This document shows positions 43,085 to 52,505 of a DNA stretch of 64,000 nt, piece by piece (positions within the stretch are counted from its first letter, which is position 1; each line of letters starts with the position of its first letter). A program made the translations under genes and the position numbers. Below the pieces are notes generated by a model that was given only the letters and a program-made list of their open reading frames with translations, was not told the origin of the DNA and ran no database searches. This DNA is from PGZG01 sp046292765 (GTDB lineage: Bacteria > Pseudomonadota > Gammaproteobacteria > Pseudomonadales > Alcanivoracaceae). The stretch spans positions 62,001 to 126,000 of the forward strand of contig JBKBQA010000004.1 in assembly GCA_046292765.1 (NCBI GenBank). Direction: 5' to 3'.

Positions 43085-45364
43085 GTGGCCGTGGACAAGA
43101 TAACTCCGCTCAAGCCTGTCTCTGCCGCTCGCCCGCCGAGACCGCTGCCGCGTCCGGTGGAAAAGGCCAGCATCCGGGCCAGCGAGCTGCTGGCCGGCTA
43201 CCTGAGTGACATGCTCGACAGCGCTGACGACAAGCTGTTTGACCTGTCGGAGGGGCAGCAGACCGGCGCTTTGGACGCCATGCGGGAGTTGCGTCTGAAA
43301 CGCGCCGGGGTCGAAACCGGCTTCCGCCAGACCCTCGAAAATCAGTTTCGCACTGGCTATATGGGTGAGGAGCACGGCGGTTCCGTGCTCGGCAATCTGG
43401 ATCTCAGCACGCTGTCGCTGGTGCAGGAAGATCAGATGGAAGTGGATCTGGCCATCAACACCATGGCCCGCCGAATCCGCATGGCCAGCGACTCTCAGCT
43501 GCGTGCTTTCAATCATCGTCTGGAGTACCTCAGCGAGGGCAAGAGGGAGTTTACCGAGCGTAACAGCCCGCTTGATCCCGCTCAGGTGGTGGCAGCATTC
43601 CGCCAGGAGGCTGAGAAGCTCGACGTTGATATTCGCACCCGACTGATCATGTTCAAGCTGTTCGAGCGCCTGGTGCTCAGTGAGCTTGGTTACGTCATCA
43701 CTGAAGCGAATCAGGTGCTGGTCGATAGCGGGGTGCTGGCGGACATGACCACGCCCCCGATCAAGGCCTCGCGTCAGCCGGGGCAGAGCCCCCGTCCGGC
43801 GACTCAGGGGGCGCCGGCATCCGTCAATCCGGTGGAGTCCCTGCTCGGTGGTGCCGGTGGTACGGCGGCGGATCCCACCGCGCTTTATGCCATGTTCGGT
43901 GAACTGATGGATGCGGTGCGCATGCTGTCGGTGCGCGCGGCAGGCTCTGCACCGGCACCCTCCAATATGGCGGTAATGCAGGGCGGTGTGGCCTACGTTA
44001 ACGGCGCTCCGGTGGCAGATGCGAGTCAGGTCCGTCAGGTGTCGTCGGATGATCTGGTCGGCATGTTGAATCGCCTGCAGCGGGTAGAGACCTCGTTAGA
44101 GGAAATGGAGCACGGGCACGACACCCAGCGTCCGGAGGACATGGATGTTCGCGTCGAGCTGTCAAGTCTGCTCGGTGCGGAAGGTGGCGATGAAGCGGTG
44201 CATGCTCTTGATCAGGCGGATGATGCTGTCATCAATCTGGTGTCGATGCTGTTTGATTTCATCTTCGATGATCAGGCACTTGCCACCGAGATCAAGGCGC
44301 TGATCGGACGGCTGCAGATTCCGTTCCTGAAGGCGGCGATTGCCGACAAGAGTTTCTTCAGTAATGAACAACATCCTGCCCGGTTGTTCCTGAACACGCT
44401 GGCCCGCGCCGGTAGCCAGTGGGCACCCTCACAGGGCGTGTCAGATCCGTTGTACCGGTTGATCCGGGAAACGGTGTTCAATGTCTTGAATGATTTCGAT
44501 CTTGATGCCGGGCTGTTCGAACGTCTGCGCGAGCAGGTCGAAGATGTGGTGGACCGCCAGGAAAATCAGCGCCAGCGTGTTGAAGAGCGACTGCAGGAAG
44601 TCGAACAGGGCAAGATTCTCGCCGAACAGACCCGTCGCATCGTCACTGTGGCGCTTCAGGAGCGTATCAGCCAGCGAGCCTTGCCGGCGGTGGCGGTAGT
44701 GCTTATCAAGGACGCGTGGCAACAGGTGCTGTACCTGACGTGTCTGCGGGAAGGGACTGGCAGCGAGCTGTGGCAGCGTCAGTTGAAAGTGCTCGAAGTG
44801 CTGATCTGGAGTGTGTTGCCAAAAAAGGATGACAGCTCGCGGGCGAAGCTTGCGGATCTCGGCCCCAAGGTGGTGGTGAGTCTGCGCAAGGGGCTGGAGA
44901 GTATTGGCTTTGATGCTGCCGAGCGGCAGCGAATGCTTGATGAGCTCACGGCGTTGCATGCCGAGTTGCTGAAGCCGGAACTGCAGGTAGATCCGGCGCG
45001 TGAGGTGGTGGTGCTGGCGCCGGAGCCGGAGCCGGAAGAGACCGTCGAGTCGGCCGAAGAGCTGCCGATTGATCACCCGACTTTGAAACGGGTCACCACC
45101 ATGAAATCCGGTCAGTGGATCGAGATTGGTCAGGGTGAGGACAGCAAGCGGTTGCGCCTTGCTGCCAATGTCCGCCACGGTACCAAGCTGGTGTTCATCA
45201 ATGCCCGGGGGATTCGGGAGGCAGAGTACAGTGGCATGGCACTGGCACTGGCGGTGGAAGCCGGCGATATTCGCATCATCGATGGCAGCCCGCTGTTTGA
45301 TCGCGCACTGGAGTCCGTGATCGGTGATCTGCGTCGCATCCGGGAACAGGGCGCTCAGGCCTGA
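43085..45364 (+). CDS. DUF1631 family protein
   Basis: A 759-residue, probably cytoplasmic protein of the DUF1631 family, conserved in pseudomonads in exactly this position (next to nadC and ampD) but without an assigned biochemical role that I know. It is largely helical and acidic. An Ala/Pro/Gly-rich linker lies around residues 225-265 and a coiled-coil stretch around 475-515 (DRQENQRQRVEERLQEVEQ). The last ~95 residues (WIEIGQGEDSKRLRLAANVRHGTKLVFINARG) form a strand-rich module reminiscent of PilZ-like domains, which I only suggest. The start is uncertain: GTG at 43085 or 43091, neither with a good ribosome binding site. Confidence 0.85.
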   Translation: MAVDKITPLKPVSAARPPRPLPRPVEKASIRASELLAGYLSDMLDSADDKLFDLSEGQQTGALDAMRELRLKRAGVETGFRQTLENQFRTGYMGEEHGGSVLGNLDLSTLSLVQEDQMEVDLAINTMARRIRMASDSQLRAFNHRLEYLSEGKREFTERNSPLDPAQVVAAFRQEAEKLDVDIRTRLIMFKLFERLVLSELGYVITEANQVLVDSGVLADMTTPPIKASRQPGQSPRPATQGAPASVNPVESLLGGAGGTAADPTALYAMFGELMDAVRMLSVRAAGSAPAPSNMAVMQGGVAYVNGAPVADASQVRQVSSDDLVGMLNRLQRVETSLEEMEHGHDTQRPEDMDVRVELSSLLGAEGGDEAVHALDQADDAVINLVSMLFDFIFDDQALATEIKALIGRLQIPFLKAAIADKSFFSNEQHPARLFLNTLARAGSQWAPSQGVSDPLYRLIRETVFNVLNDFDLDAGLFERLREQVEDVVDRQENQRQRVEERLQEVEQGKILAEQTRRIVTVALQERISQRALPAVAVVLIKDAWQQVLYLTCLREGTGSELWQRQLKVLEVLIWSVLPKKDDSSRAKLADLGPKVVVSLRKGLESIGFDAAERQRMLDELTALHAELLKPELQVDPAREVVVLAPEPEPEETVESAEELPIDHPTLKRVTTMKSGQWIEIGQGEDSKRLRLAANVRHGTKLVFINARGIREAEYSGMALALAVEAGDIRIIDGSPLFDRALESVIGDLRRIREQGAQA

Positions 45365-45424
45365 CCTTTGCCTTTTCGGTGAAAGCGGGGATACTGGTTC
45401 CATGTTGTTCATGCGGAGCCAGCC

Positions 45425-45982
45425 TTGCTGACACTGACAGATCACTGGGTGGATCAGGCCCGTCACTGCCCATCGCCAAATCGAAATCCTCGCCCCGATC
45501 CGGCAGACATTGCGCTGATCGTTATCCATGGCATCAGTCTTCCGCCGGGAGAGTTTGGTGGTGCGCATATTGATGAGTTGTTCTGCAATTGCCTCGACCC
45601 CGCTGGCCATCCCTACTTTGCTACTGTCTGCGGCCTCGAGGTGTCATCGCACTTCCTGATCCGTCGTCATGGAGAGCTGGTGCAGTATGTTCCCTGTAAC
45701 GAGCGCGCCTGGCACGCTGGTCGATCAAGCTGGCAGGGGCGAGAAAACTGTAACGATTTTTCCATCGGCATCGAACTGGAAGGCACCGATCATGATCCGT
45801 ACACATCGGCGCAGTACGGTCGCCTGAACGAGTTGCTGGCCGTATTGCGCCGACACTACGGGATTCCCATCGAGGCGCTGGCCGGGCATGATCAGATTGC
45901 TCCCGGGCGCAAGACCGACCCGGGGCCGGCATTCGAATGGGCCCGCCTCACGGCAGACAACGAACCGGAAAGCGCGGCCTGA
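45425..45982 (+). CDS. ampD: AmpD, 1,6-anhydro-MurNAc-L-alanine amidase
   Basis: The 185-residue cytoplasmic zinc amidase recycles anhydromuropeptides and thereby keeps AmpR-type beta-lactamase induction low. The zinc ligands are visible as H35 (VIHGIS), H155 (AGHDQIAPGRKTDPG) and D165, with the catalytic-region E117 in IGIELEG. Translation starts at TTG (45425), with GGAG 6 nt upstream; no in-frame ATG fits. It lies 60 nt after the DUF1631 gene and 19 nt before ampE. Confidence 0.95.
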   Translation: MLTLTDHWVDQARHCPSPNRNPRPDPADIALIVIHGISLPPGEFGGAHIDELFCNCLDPAGHPYFATVCGLEVSSHFLIRRHGELVQYVPCNERAWHAGRSSWQGRENCNDFSIGIELEGTDHDPYTSAQYGRLNELLAVLRRHYGIPIEALAGHDQIAPGRKTDPGPAFEWARLTADNEPESAA

Positions 45983-46001
45983 ACCGGCGGAGAGGGAGAC
46001 G

Positions 46002-46847
46002 ATGAAATTACTGGTGCTTCTGGTGGTATTGGCGCTGCGCCGACTGGACGTGGTGTGGCCCGACTGGTTGACAGGTGGCGGGCAGATGGCGCGACTGCAG
46101 AACTGGTTTAGCGGCCTGCTTGCCGATCACTTGAGTGATCTGGTGGCATGGGGGCTCCGAGTGGCCCTGCCGGCGTTGCTGGTGGCCTGGTTGATGCTGG
46201 TGCTGCATGGCATGTTGTGGGGGCTGGCGGGCTGGGTGGCGGGCGCCGTTCTGTTGCTGTGGCTGCTTGGCCCGGAAAGTGAGTTCCGCCACCTTGATGA
46301 CATGCTGGTGCGCGGACGGATGAGTGATCCGCACACCCTTGGCCAACTTGCCGAGCAGCATTTTGGCGCTCAGGGGCAGCCTGGTGAACCGGGTTACTTT
46401 GCCGGTCTGATGATGCGGATTCTGCATCGGGACAGTGGCCATTTGTTTGCCACGGTGTTTTTCCTGATGGCGCTGGGCTACTGGGCTGCCTTCCTCTACC
46501 TCGCCAACCGTTGGCTGGCCGCGCGGCCATCGCTGGCCGGCAGCGAGGCCGCCCGGGTGGTGGATGCGGCCATGTTCTGGCTGCCATCACGACTGCTGAT
46601 TGTTGTTATGGCGCTGGTCGGTGATTTCCGGCGGGTCATGGAGGCTGTCGACGGTCGCATGCTGCAACTGGACGACAATCACCGCGTTCTTGAGGACGCT
46701 ACTATTGCCGCGCTGGACCTTGATGCGGAGCCCGATCCCGATGATCTTCAGGCCGGTATCGATATGCTGGAAGCGCTGCAAAGTTTGCTGCTGCGCTGTT
46801 TGGCAATGTGGCTGATCATGGCGGCAATCTGGATCATGTTGATCTGA
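46002..46847 (+). CDS. ampE: AmpE, inner-membrane regulatory protein
   Basis: A 281-residue protein with four predicted membrane segments and the AmpE/CobD-like pattern, MKLLVLLVVLALRRLDVVWP at the start and FYLANRWLAARP-like sequence in the middle. AmpE is the conserved partner of AmpD, its biochemical role not settled. A long open frame precedes the ATG at 46002, but that ATG has a GAGGGAG ribosome binding site and begins the conserved N-terminus. Confidence 0.93.
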   Translation: MKLLVLLVVLALRRLDVVWPDWLTGGGQMARLQNWFSGLLADHLSDLVAWGLRVALPALLVAWLMLVLHGMLWGLAGWVAGAVLLLWLLGPESEFRHLDDMLVRGRMSDPHTLGQLAEQHFGAQGQPGEPGYFAGLMMRILHRDSGHLFATVFFLMALGYWAAFLYLANRWLAARPSLAGSEAARVVDAAMFWLPSRLLIVVMALVGDFRRVMEAVDGRMLQLDDNHRVLEDATIAALDLDAEPDPDDLQAGIDMLEALQSLLLRCLAMWLIMAAIWIMLI

Positions 46848-46885
46848 ACTGACAGCGGTTGACATGCCTTGTCACCCACTCGTCC

Positions 46886-46915
46886 TTGACCCTCCTCCCG
46901 TGCTCTCGCCATACT
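46886..46915 (+). promoter_or_regulatory. Candidate aceEF promoter
   Basis: TTGACC (46886-46891), an 18-nt spacer and CATACT (46910-46915) lie about 95 nt before aceE. A second -35-like TTGACA at 46859-46864 has no matching -10. Confidence 0.4.
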
Positions 46916-46923
46916 CTGGCGAT

Positions 46924-46947
46924 ACGGGATGTTTACCCCCATCCCGT
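46924..46947 (+). other. Hairpin in the aceE leader
   Basis: ACGGGATG (46924-46931) pairs perfectly with CATCCCGT (46940-46947) around an 8-nt loop, in the presumed leader right after the promoter. There is no T-tract, so it is not an ordinary terminator. Its role is unknown. Confidence 0.4.
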
Positions 46948-47008
46948 TGTTCCCACGGCAGGCCGGCGACCCCGGCCCGTTGTTTCCTGCGACCAAGGAT
47001 AAACACCC

Positions 47009-49681
47009 ATGACGCGCCGCTTTTTTGACGACCAGGACGCTGCGGAAACTCGCGAGTGGCTGGATTCTCTCGATTCCGTCATTGAACACGAGGGCCCCGA
47101 GCGGGCCGGCTGGCTACTCGACCGGCTCACCGATACCGCCACCGAACTCGGCATTTACCGCAAGCATCTCTGCACCCCCTATCTGAACACCATCAGCCCG
47201 GAAAAACAGCAGCCGCTTCCCGGTGACATGCTGATGGAGCGACGTATTCGCTCGCTGGTGCGCTGGAATGCGCTGGCAACGGTGATGCGCGCCAACATGA
47301 ATGACGACGAGCTCGGCGGCCATATCGCCACCTTTGCGTCCTCAGCGACCCTGTACGATGTGGGCTTCAATCACTTCTTTCGCGCTGCCACGGACGACTT
47401 CGGTGGTGACCTGATTTATTACCAGGGCCATTCCGCACCGGGGATCTACGCCCGTGCCTTTCTGGAAGGCCGACTGACCGAAACCGAGCTCGACAATTTC
47501 CGCCGTGAGGTAGATGGCAAGGGGCTGTCGTCCTATCCCCATCCCTGGCTGATGCCGGACTTCTGGCAGTTCCCCACCGTCTCCATGGGGCTCGGGCCAA
47601 TCCAGGCGATCTATCAGGCCCACTTCATGAAGTACATGGAGAATCAGGAGCTGATTCCCAGCCAGCAGCGCAAGGTGTGGGCATTTCTTGGCGACGGCGA
47701 GATGGATGAGCCGGAATCCCTCGGCGCCATTTCGCTGGCCGGCCGGGAAAAGCTCGATAACCTGATCTTTGTCGTCAACTGCAACCTGCAGCGACTGGAT
47801 GGGCCGGTGCGTGGTAACGGCAAGATTATTCAGGAGCTGGAAGGGCAGTTCCGTGGTGCCGGCTGGAACGTCATCAAGGTGATCTGGGGACGCCGCTGGG
47901 ACCAGTTGTTGGCCCGTGATTCCAAGGGTCTGCTGCGTCGCCGGATGGAAGAGTGTGTTGATGGCGAGTATCAGGCCTACAAGAAAAACGGCGGTGCCTA
48001 TACCCGCGAGCATTTCTTCGGCAAATATCCTGAGCTGAAGGAAATGGTTGCCCATCTCAGTGATGAGGAGATCTATGATCTCAACCGCGGCGGCCATGAT
48101 CCCTACAAGGTTTACGCTGCCTATCACGAAGCGGTCAACACGACCGGTCGGCCGACGGTGATCCTCGCCAAGACCATCAAGGGTTATGCCACTGGCGCCG
48201 GCGAAGCGGTCAACAAGGCGCACCAGATGAAGAAGCTGGATCTGGATTCGCTGAAGGAGTTCCGCGATCGCTTTAATATGCCTTTCAGCGACGAGCAACT
48301 GAAGGATGTACCCTTTTACCGGCCGTCAGAAGACAGTCCGGAAATGCGCTACATGCGCGCCCAGCGCGATGCCCTGGGTGGCGGCGCGCTACCGTATCGT
48401 CGTCGGGCATCCTCTGAGAAGTTGACGGTGCCACCGCTGTCGGTGTTCGAGCAATTCATCAAAGAGGGTAGTGGTGATCGGGAAATATCCACCACCATGG
48501 CATTTGTGCGCATGCTCTCGACCCTGATCAAGCAACCGGGTATCGGTGACAGGGTGGTGCCGATCGTGCCGGACGAGGCGCGCACTTTCGGTATGGAAGG
48601 CATGTTCCGTCAGCTCGGCATCTATTCCGCCGAGGGGCAGAAGTATCAGCCGGAAGATGCCGGTCAGGTGATGTATTACCGCGAGGACCGCAAGGGTCGG
48701 ATTCTCGAGGAAGGCATCAACGAAGCTGGCGCGATGTCAGCCTGGATTGCTGCGGGCACCAGCTATTCGGTGCACGACAAACCGATGATTCCGTTTTATA
48801 TCTACTATTCCATGTTCGGCTTCCAGCGGATCGGTGATCTGGCCTGGGCGGCAGGTGATAGTCAAGCGAAAGGATTTCTGCTCGGCGCTACCGCGGGTCG
48901 CACCACCCTGAATGGGGAGGGCCTGCAGCATCAGGATGGCCACAGTCATCTGCTCGCCAGCACCATTCCGAACTGCATCGGCTACGATCCGACCTATGCT
49001 TACGAGTTGGCCGTGATCCTCCAGGATGGTCTGCGCCGCATGTATGGCGAGCAGGAGAACGTGTTCTATTACCTGACGCTGATGAATGAGAACTATGTTC
49101 ACGGCGTGATGCCGGAGGGCGCCGGGCAGGGCATCTTGCGTGGGATGTATCCGCTCAAAGCCGTGGAAGCGAAACGCAAGAATGCACTACGGGTGCAATT
49201 GCTCGGCAGTGGCACTATTTTGCGAGAAGTTGAGGCGGCGGCTGAGATTCTGCGCGATGACTTTGCTATCGCGGCGGATGTCTGGAGTGTTACCAGCTTT
49301 ACCGAGTTACGTCGCGAGGGCATGCAAGTGGATCGGGATAATCTGCTCCACGCGGATCAGCCGGCGAAAACCTGCTGGGTGCAGCAATGTCTCGAAAAGG
49401 CCATTGGCCCGGTCATTGCCGCCACCGATCACATGAAGCTGCAAGCCGATATGATCCGCCCCTGGATCGGGCAGCGCTATGTGGTGCTCGGCACGGACGG
49501 TTTTGGTCGCAGTGACTCACGCCAGAAGCTGCGCCGGTTCTTCGAAGTGGATCGTTACTTTGTGGTGCTGGCGGCGCTCAAGGCATTGGCCGATGACGGT
49601 CAGCTCGATCATAAGCAGGTGGTCGCCGCCATGAAGCAGTTCGGCATTGATCCAGCCAAACCCTACCCACCGCTGCACTGA
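47009..49681 (+). CDS. aceE: AceE, pyruvate dehydrogenase E1 (homodimeric type)
   Basis: The 890-residue thiamine-diphosphate enzyme decarboxylates pyruvate and passes the acetyl group to the lipoyl arm of AceF. The ThDP-binding motif GDGEMDEPESLGAISLAGREKLDNLIFVVNCNLQ is present, with RLDGPVRGNGKIIQELE after it and YGEQENVFYYLTLMNENY in the second half. The length is normal. It precedes aceF by 10 nt; no lpd gene (E3) is in this window. Confidence 0.97.
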   Translation: MTRRFFDDQDAAETREWLDSLDSVIEHEGPERAGWLLDRLTDTATELGIYRKHLCTPYLNTISPEKQQPLPGDMLMERRIRSLVRWNALATVMRANMNDDELGGHIATFASSATLYDVGFNHFFRAATDDFGGDLIYYQGHSAPGIYARAFLEGRLTETELDNFRREVDGKGLSSYPHPWLMPDFWQFPTVSMGLGPIQAIYQAHFMKYMENQELIPSQQRKVWAFLGDGEMDEPESLGAISLAGREKLDNLIFVVNCNLQRLDGPVRGNGKIIQELEGQFRGAGWNVIKVIWGRRWDQLLARDSKGLLRRRMEECVDGEYQAYKKNGGAYTREHFFGKYPELKEMVAHLSDEEIYDLNRGGHDPYKVYAAYHEAVNTTGRPTVILAKTIKGYATGAGEAVNKAHQMKKLDLDSLKEFRDRFNMPFSDEQLKDVPFYRPSEDSPEMRYMRAQRDALGGGALPYRRRASSEKLTVPPLSVFEQFIKEGSGDREISTTMAFVRMLSTLIKQPGIGDRVVPIVPDEARTFGMEGMFRQLGIYSAEGQKYQPEDAGQVMYYREDRKGRILEEGINEAGAMSAWIAAGTSYSVHDKPMIPFYIYYSMFGFQRIGDLAWAAGDSQAKGFLLGATAGRTTLNGEGLQHQDGHSHLLASTIPNCIGYDPTYAYELAVILQDGLRRMYGEQENVFYYLTLMNENYVHGVMPEGAGQGILRGMYPLKAVEAKRKNALRVQLLGSGTILREVEAAAEILRDDFAIAADVWSVTSFTELRREGMQVDRDNLLHADQPAKTCWVQQCLEKAIGPVIAATDHMKLQADMIRPWIGQRYVVLGTDGFGRSDSRQKLRRFFEVDRYFVVLAALKALADDGQLDHKQVVAAMKQFGIDPAKPYPPLH

Positions 49682-49691
49682 GGAGATCAGC

Positions 49692-51332
49692 ATGAGCATG
49701 GAAATCGTGCGCGTGCCGGATATCGGCAGCGAGGATGCAGTAGATGTGATCGAGGTATCGGTCAAGGCGGGCGATCAGCTCGCCGCAGAGGCCACCATTG
49801 TGGTGCTGGAATCCGACAAGGCCACGGTGGAAGTGCCACTGCCGATGGCAGGAACGGTCAAGACCCTTCTGGTGAAAACCGGTGATCGGGTGAGACAGGG
49901 CGATCCTTTGCTGGAACTGGATACCGCCTCGGCCGGCGCGGCGTCCGGTGCCGTTACGGCGGCGCAGGAAAAGCCGGCCGCCAGCGATGTTTCAGTGCCG
50001 GCGCCACCAAAGCAGCAGCCGGCCACAGCGCCGAAAGCCGCCGCCAGCGTCGAACTTCGGGTACCGGATCTGGGCGACATTGACGCCGCCGAGATTATCG
50101 AGTTGCTGGTGCGGGAAGGCGACACGGTTGAGGTCGACCAGATCGTGGCAGTACTGGAGTCTGACAAGGCGTCGGTGGAGATCCCGGCGACCGCTGCCGG
50201 AGTGCTGAGCAGCCTGCTGGTCAAGGTGGGTGACAAACTGAAGACCGGGGATCGTATCGGCGTGTTGTCCGGGGCGGCGGTTGTGACTGCCGACGCGGAG
50301 CCGGCGACAACGCCGGCTGCTGCTGCAGCGGCGGACAGCTCCGCCAGCAGGCCGGCAGCGGATGCCGGGGTACCTGCTTCGGTCAGCGTCAAGGCGCCTG
50401 CGACGGACACCACCCATGGTGGCAGTGGGCCGGTACACGCCGGTCCTGCAGTGCGCAAGCTGGCACGGGAGCTCGGCGTGGATCTCGCCGTGGTGACCGC
50501 TAGCGGGCCGCGTCAGCGGATTGTTCAGGAAGATGTGCAGGCCTGGGTCAAGCAGCGCTTGAGTCAGCCGCCGCCGGCTGCAGCATCAAGTAGCATGGCT
50601 TTGCCGGGGTTGCCGGAGATTGATTTCAGTCGCTTTGGCCCGGTTGAGCGGATCGCGCTGAACAAGTTGCGCAAGGTGGCGGCCAGTAATCTGCACCGCA
50701 GCTGGTTGACGATTCCTCATGTGACCCAGCACGACGAGGCCGACATCACCGAGCTGGAGGCGTTTCGTCAGGGTGAGAATGCACGTCTGGCCAAGCAAGG
50801 CGGCAAGCTCACCATGTTGGCGTTTCTGGTGCGAGCCTGTGCGGTGGCGCTGGAGAAGTTTCCGCGCTTTAACAGTTCACTCAGTGTTGAAGGTGATGCG
50901 CTGATCGAGAAGCGCTACATCCACATCGGGGTGGCGGTGGAAACCGAGAACGGCCTGATGGTGCCGGTGGTGCGGGATGCCAACCAGAAGGGCGTTGTCC
51001 AGATCGCTGCAGAAGTGGCAGAGCTGGCGGCCAAGGCACGAAACCGCAAGCTGACGCCAGCGGACATGCAGGGCGGTGCTTTCAGTATCTCGTCACTGGG
51101 GGGCATTGGCGGCACAGCCTTTACGCCGATCGTTAACTGGCCGGAGGTGGCGATTCTGGGGGTGAGCAAGTCGGAAATGAAACCGCGCTGGAATGGCAAG
51201 GATTTCGAGCCCCGGCTGATGTTGCCGCTGTCGTTGTCTTACGACCACCGGGTTATTGATGGTGCCGACGCAGCGCGCTTTATCACCTTCCTCAATGAAA
51301 TGCTGACCGACATGCGCCGCGCTCTTTTGTAA
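49692..51332 (+). CDS. aceF: AceF, dihydrolipoamide acetyltransferase (E2)
   Basis: The 546-residue core of the pyruvate dehydrogenase complex. It has two N-terminal lipoyl domains, with lipoate attachment at K43 (ESDKATVEVP) and K159 (ESDKASVEIP), separated by Ala/Pro-rich swinging linkers. An E1/E3-binding domain follows (VRKLARELGVDLAVV, GPRQRIVQEDV), then the catalytic domain with H519 and D523 in YDHRVIDG. I set the start at 49692, 5 nt after AGGAGA; open frame extends a little upstream. Confidence 0.97.
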   Translation: MSMEIVRVPDIGSEDAVDVIEVSVKAGDQLAAEATIVVLESDKATVEVPLPMAGTVKTLLVKTGDRVRQGDPLLELDTASAGAASGAVTAAQEKPAASDVSVPAPPKQQPATAPKAAASVELRVPDLGDIDAAEIIELLVREGDTVEVDQIVAVLESDKASVEIPATAAGVLSSLLVKVGDKLKTGDRIGVLSGAAVVTADAEPATTPAAAAAADSSASRPAADAGVPASVSVKAPATDTTHGGSGPVHAGPAVRKLARELGVDLAVVTASGPRQRIVQEDVQAWVKQRLSQPPPAAASSSMALPGLPEIDFSRFGPVERIALNKLRKVAASNLHRSWLTIPHVTQHDEADITELEAFRQGENARLAKQGGKLTMLAFLVRACAVALEKFPRFNSSLSVEGDALIEKRYIHIGVAVETENGLMVPVVRDANQKGVVQIAAEVAELAAKARNRKLTPADMQGGAFSISSLGGIGGTAFTPIVNWPEVAILGVSKSEMKPRWNGKDFEPRLMLPLSLSYDHRVIDGADAARFITFLNEMLTDMRRALL

Positions 51333-51345
51333 GAGCGGCGATCAT

Positions 51346-51378
51346 GCCACCCTCGCAGGGGTTTCCTGCGGGGGTGGC
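51346..51378. terminator. Hairpin between convergent aceF and the Spy-like gene
   Basis: A 14-bp stem with one G-T pair (51346-51359 with 51365-51378) and a 5-nt loop lies just past aceF. It lacks a T-tract, so it may act as a weak or rho-assisted shared terminator. Confidence 0.5.
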
Positions 51379-51400
51379 AGTCCTGCTGCGATCCTCAGGA

Positions 51401-51745
51401 TCAACGTTCGCTGCGTTTTTCCTTCTTCTTGTCTTTCTTGCCTTTGCGGTCTTCCTTGTGTTCCTGCCACTTGCTCTGGCGCTCTTCCCGCAGATCCGCC
51501 ATCCTGGCGCGCTGGTCGGCATCCAGAACGGCGTCGACACGCTGTTGGGTGCGCTCGCGCAGTGCCTGCATTTCCTGGCGATGTTCGCCGAAGATTTGCT
51601 GGATCTCTTTCTTCTGTGGTTCGCTCAGTTGCAGCCGCTGCTCCAGGTGTTCCATGTAGCGCTCGTGGTGCTGACCGCGCTCGGCGGGGCCGGCGCTGGC
51701 GATCAGGGGGGCACTCAGGATCAGGGCGATCAGTATCTTTTTCAT
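51401..51745 (-). CDS. Spy/CpxP-like small periplasmic protein
   Basis: A 114-residue protein with a clear signal peptide (MKKILIALILSAPLIASA, probable cut after Ala). The mature part is all-helical and rich in Gln, Glu, Arg and Lys, with a single LxxxQ-like LSEPQKKEI and an extremely basic tail rich in Lys and Arg. This is the Spy/CpxP/LTXXQ pattern of envelope chaperones and stress feedback proteins. It lies downstream of and in the same direction as a BaeSR-like two-component pair, and Spy is a classic BaeR target. The single LxxxQ-like motif, rather than two, makes the family call moderate. Confidence 0.75.
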   Translation of the reverse strand: MKKILIALILSAPLIASAGPAERGQHHERYMEHLEQRLQLSEPQKKEIQQIFGEHRQEMQALRERTQQRVDAVLDADQRARMADLREERQSKWQEHKEDRKGKKDKKKEKRSER

Positions 51746-51821
51746 GGTCAGGCTCCTCTCTCGTTGATGGGATCATGATGGCCCCGGAATGTGCAACGAA
51801 TGCGCAACAAGCCCGCATAAA

Positions 51822-52505
51822 TCAGGGAGAAGGCTCCGGCTCAAGGCTGCCAAGTCGATAGCCGGCGCCATACACGGAGTCAATGAACTGGATGCCGGGG
51901 AAGCGGTCCGCCAGTTTCTGGCGCAGCTTCTTGACATGGCTGTCGATGGTGCGGTCGCTGACCACCCGATGATCGGTGTAGATGCGGTCCATCAACTGCT
52001 GGCGCGAGCGGATATGGCCGGGGTGGTCTGCCAGTGCCTGCAACAGGGCGAACTCCACCGCAGTCAGGGGCATGCCGTCTCCGTTGAACACCACCTGCAG
52101 CCTGTCCGCGTCGAGCTGCAGGCCGGTGCTGTTCCCCGGCGGTTGTTGCAGTCGGCGCAGGATCGCCTTGATACGGGCGATCACCTCCCGCGGGCTGAAA
52201 GGCTTGCAGATATAATCATCGGCACCCAGCTCCAGTCCCAGCAATCGATCCAGCTCATCGACGCGGGCGCTGGTGATCAGGATCGGCACCCGGGAGAACT
52301 GGCGTATCTGTTTGCACAGCTCCAGTCCGTCACCATCTGGCAGCATCAGATCCAGCAGTACGACATCGGCGCCGTGGGAGCGCAGCGCGGCAAGCGCGCT
52401 CTGACCGCGCAGATGGACATCCGCATCGAAGCCGGCGTGACGACAGTAGTCCGCCAGCAGGCTGGCGAGCTTTTCCTCGTCCTCGATTATCAGCACCCGG
52501 GTCAT
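51822..52505 (-). CDS. baeR: BaeR-like OmpR-family response regulator
   Basis: A 227-residue two-domain regulator. The receiver domain has IEDEEK (acid pocket), the phospho-acceptor D52 in LLDLMLP, the ITSA switch region and the conserved Lys in DYICKPFSPRE. The C-terminal winged helix shows LTAVEFALLQAL and RTIDSHVKKLRQKL, with VYGAGYRL at the end. It follows the kinase gene directly. The Bae assignment rests on the partner kinase and the Spy-like neighbour; another OmpR-type envelope stress regulator is possible. Confidence 0.85.
   Translation of the reverse strand: MTRVLIIEDEEKLASLLADYCRHAGFDADVHLRGQSALAALRSHGADVVLLDLMLPDGDGLELCKQIRQFSRVPILITSARVDELDRLLGLELGADDYICKPFSPREVIARIKAILRRLQQPPGNSTGLQLDADRLQVVFNGDGMPLTAVEFALLQALADHPGHIRSRQQLMDRIYTDHRVVSDRTIDSHVKKLRQKLADRFPGIQFIDSVYGAGYRLGSLEPEPSP

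Noticed and set aside
44441..45610. 389-codon minus-strand open frame under the DUF1631 and ampD genes
   Set aside because: Antisense to well supported genes, with a typical shadow composition (His/Gln/Arg/Leu rich).
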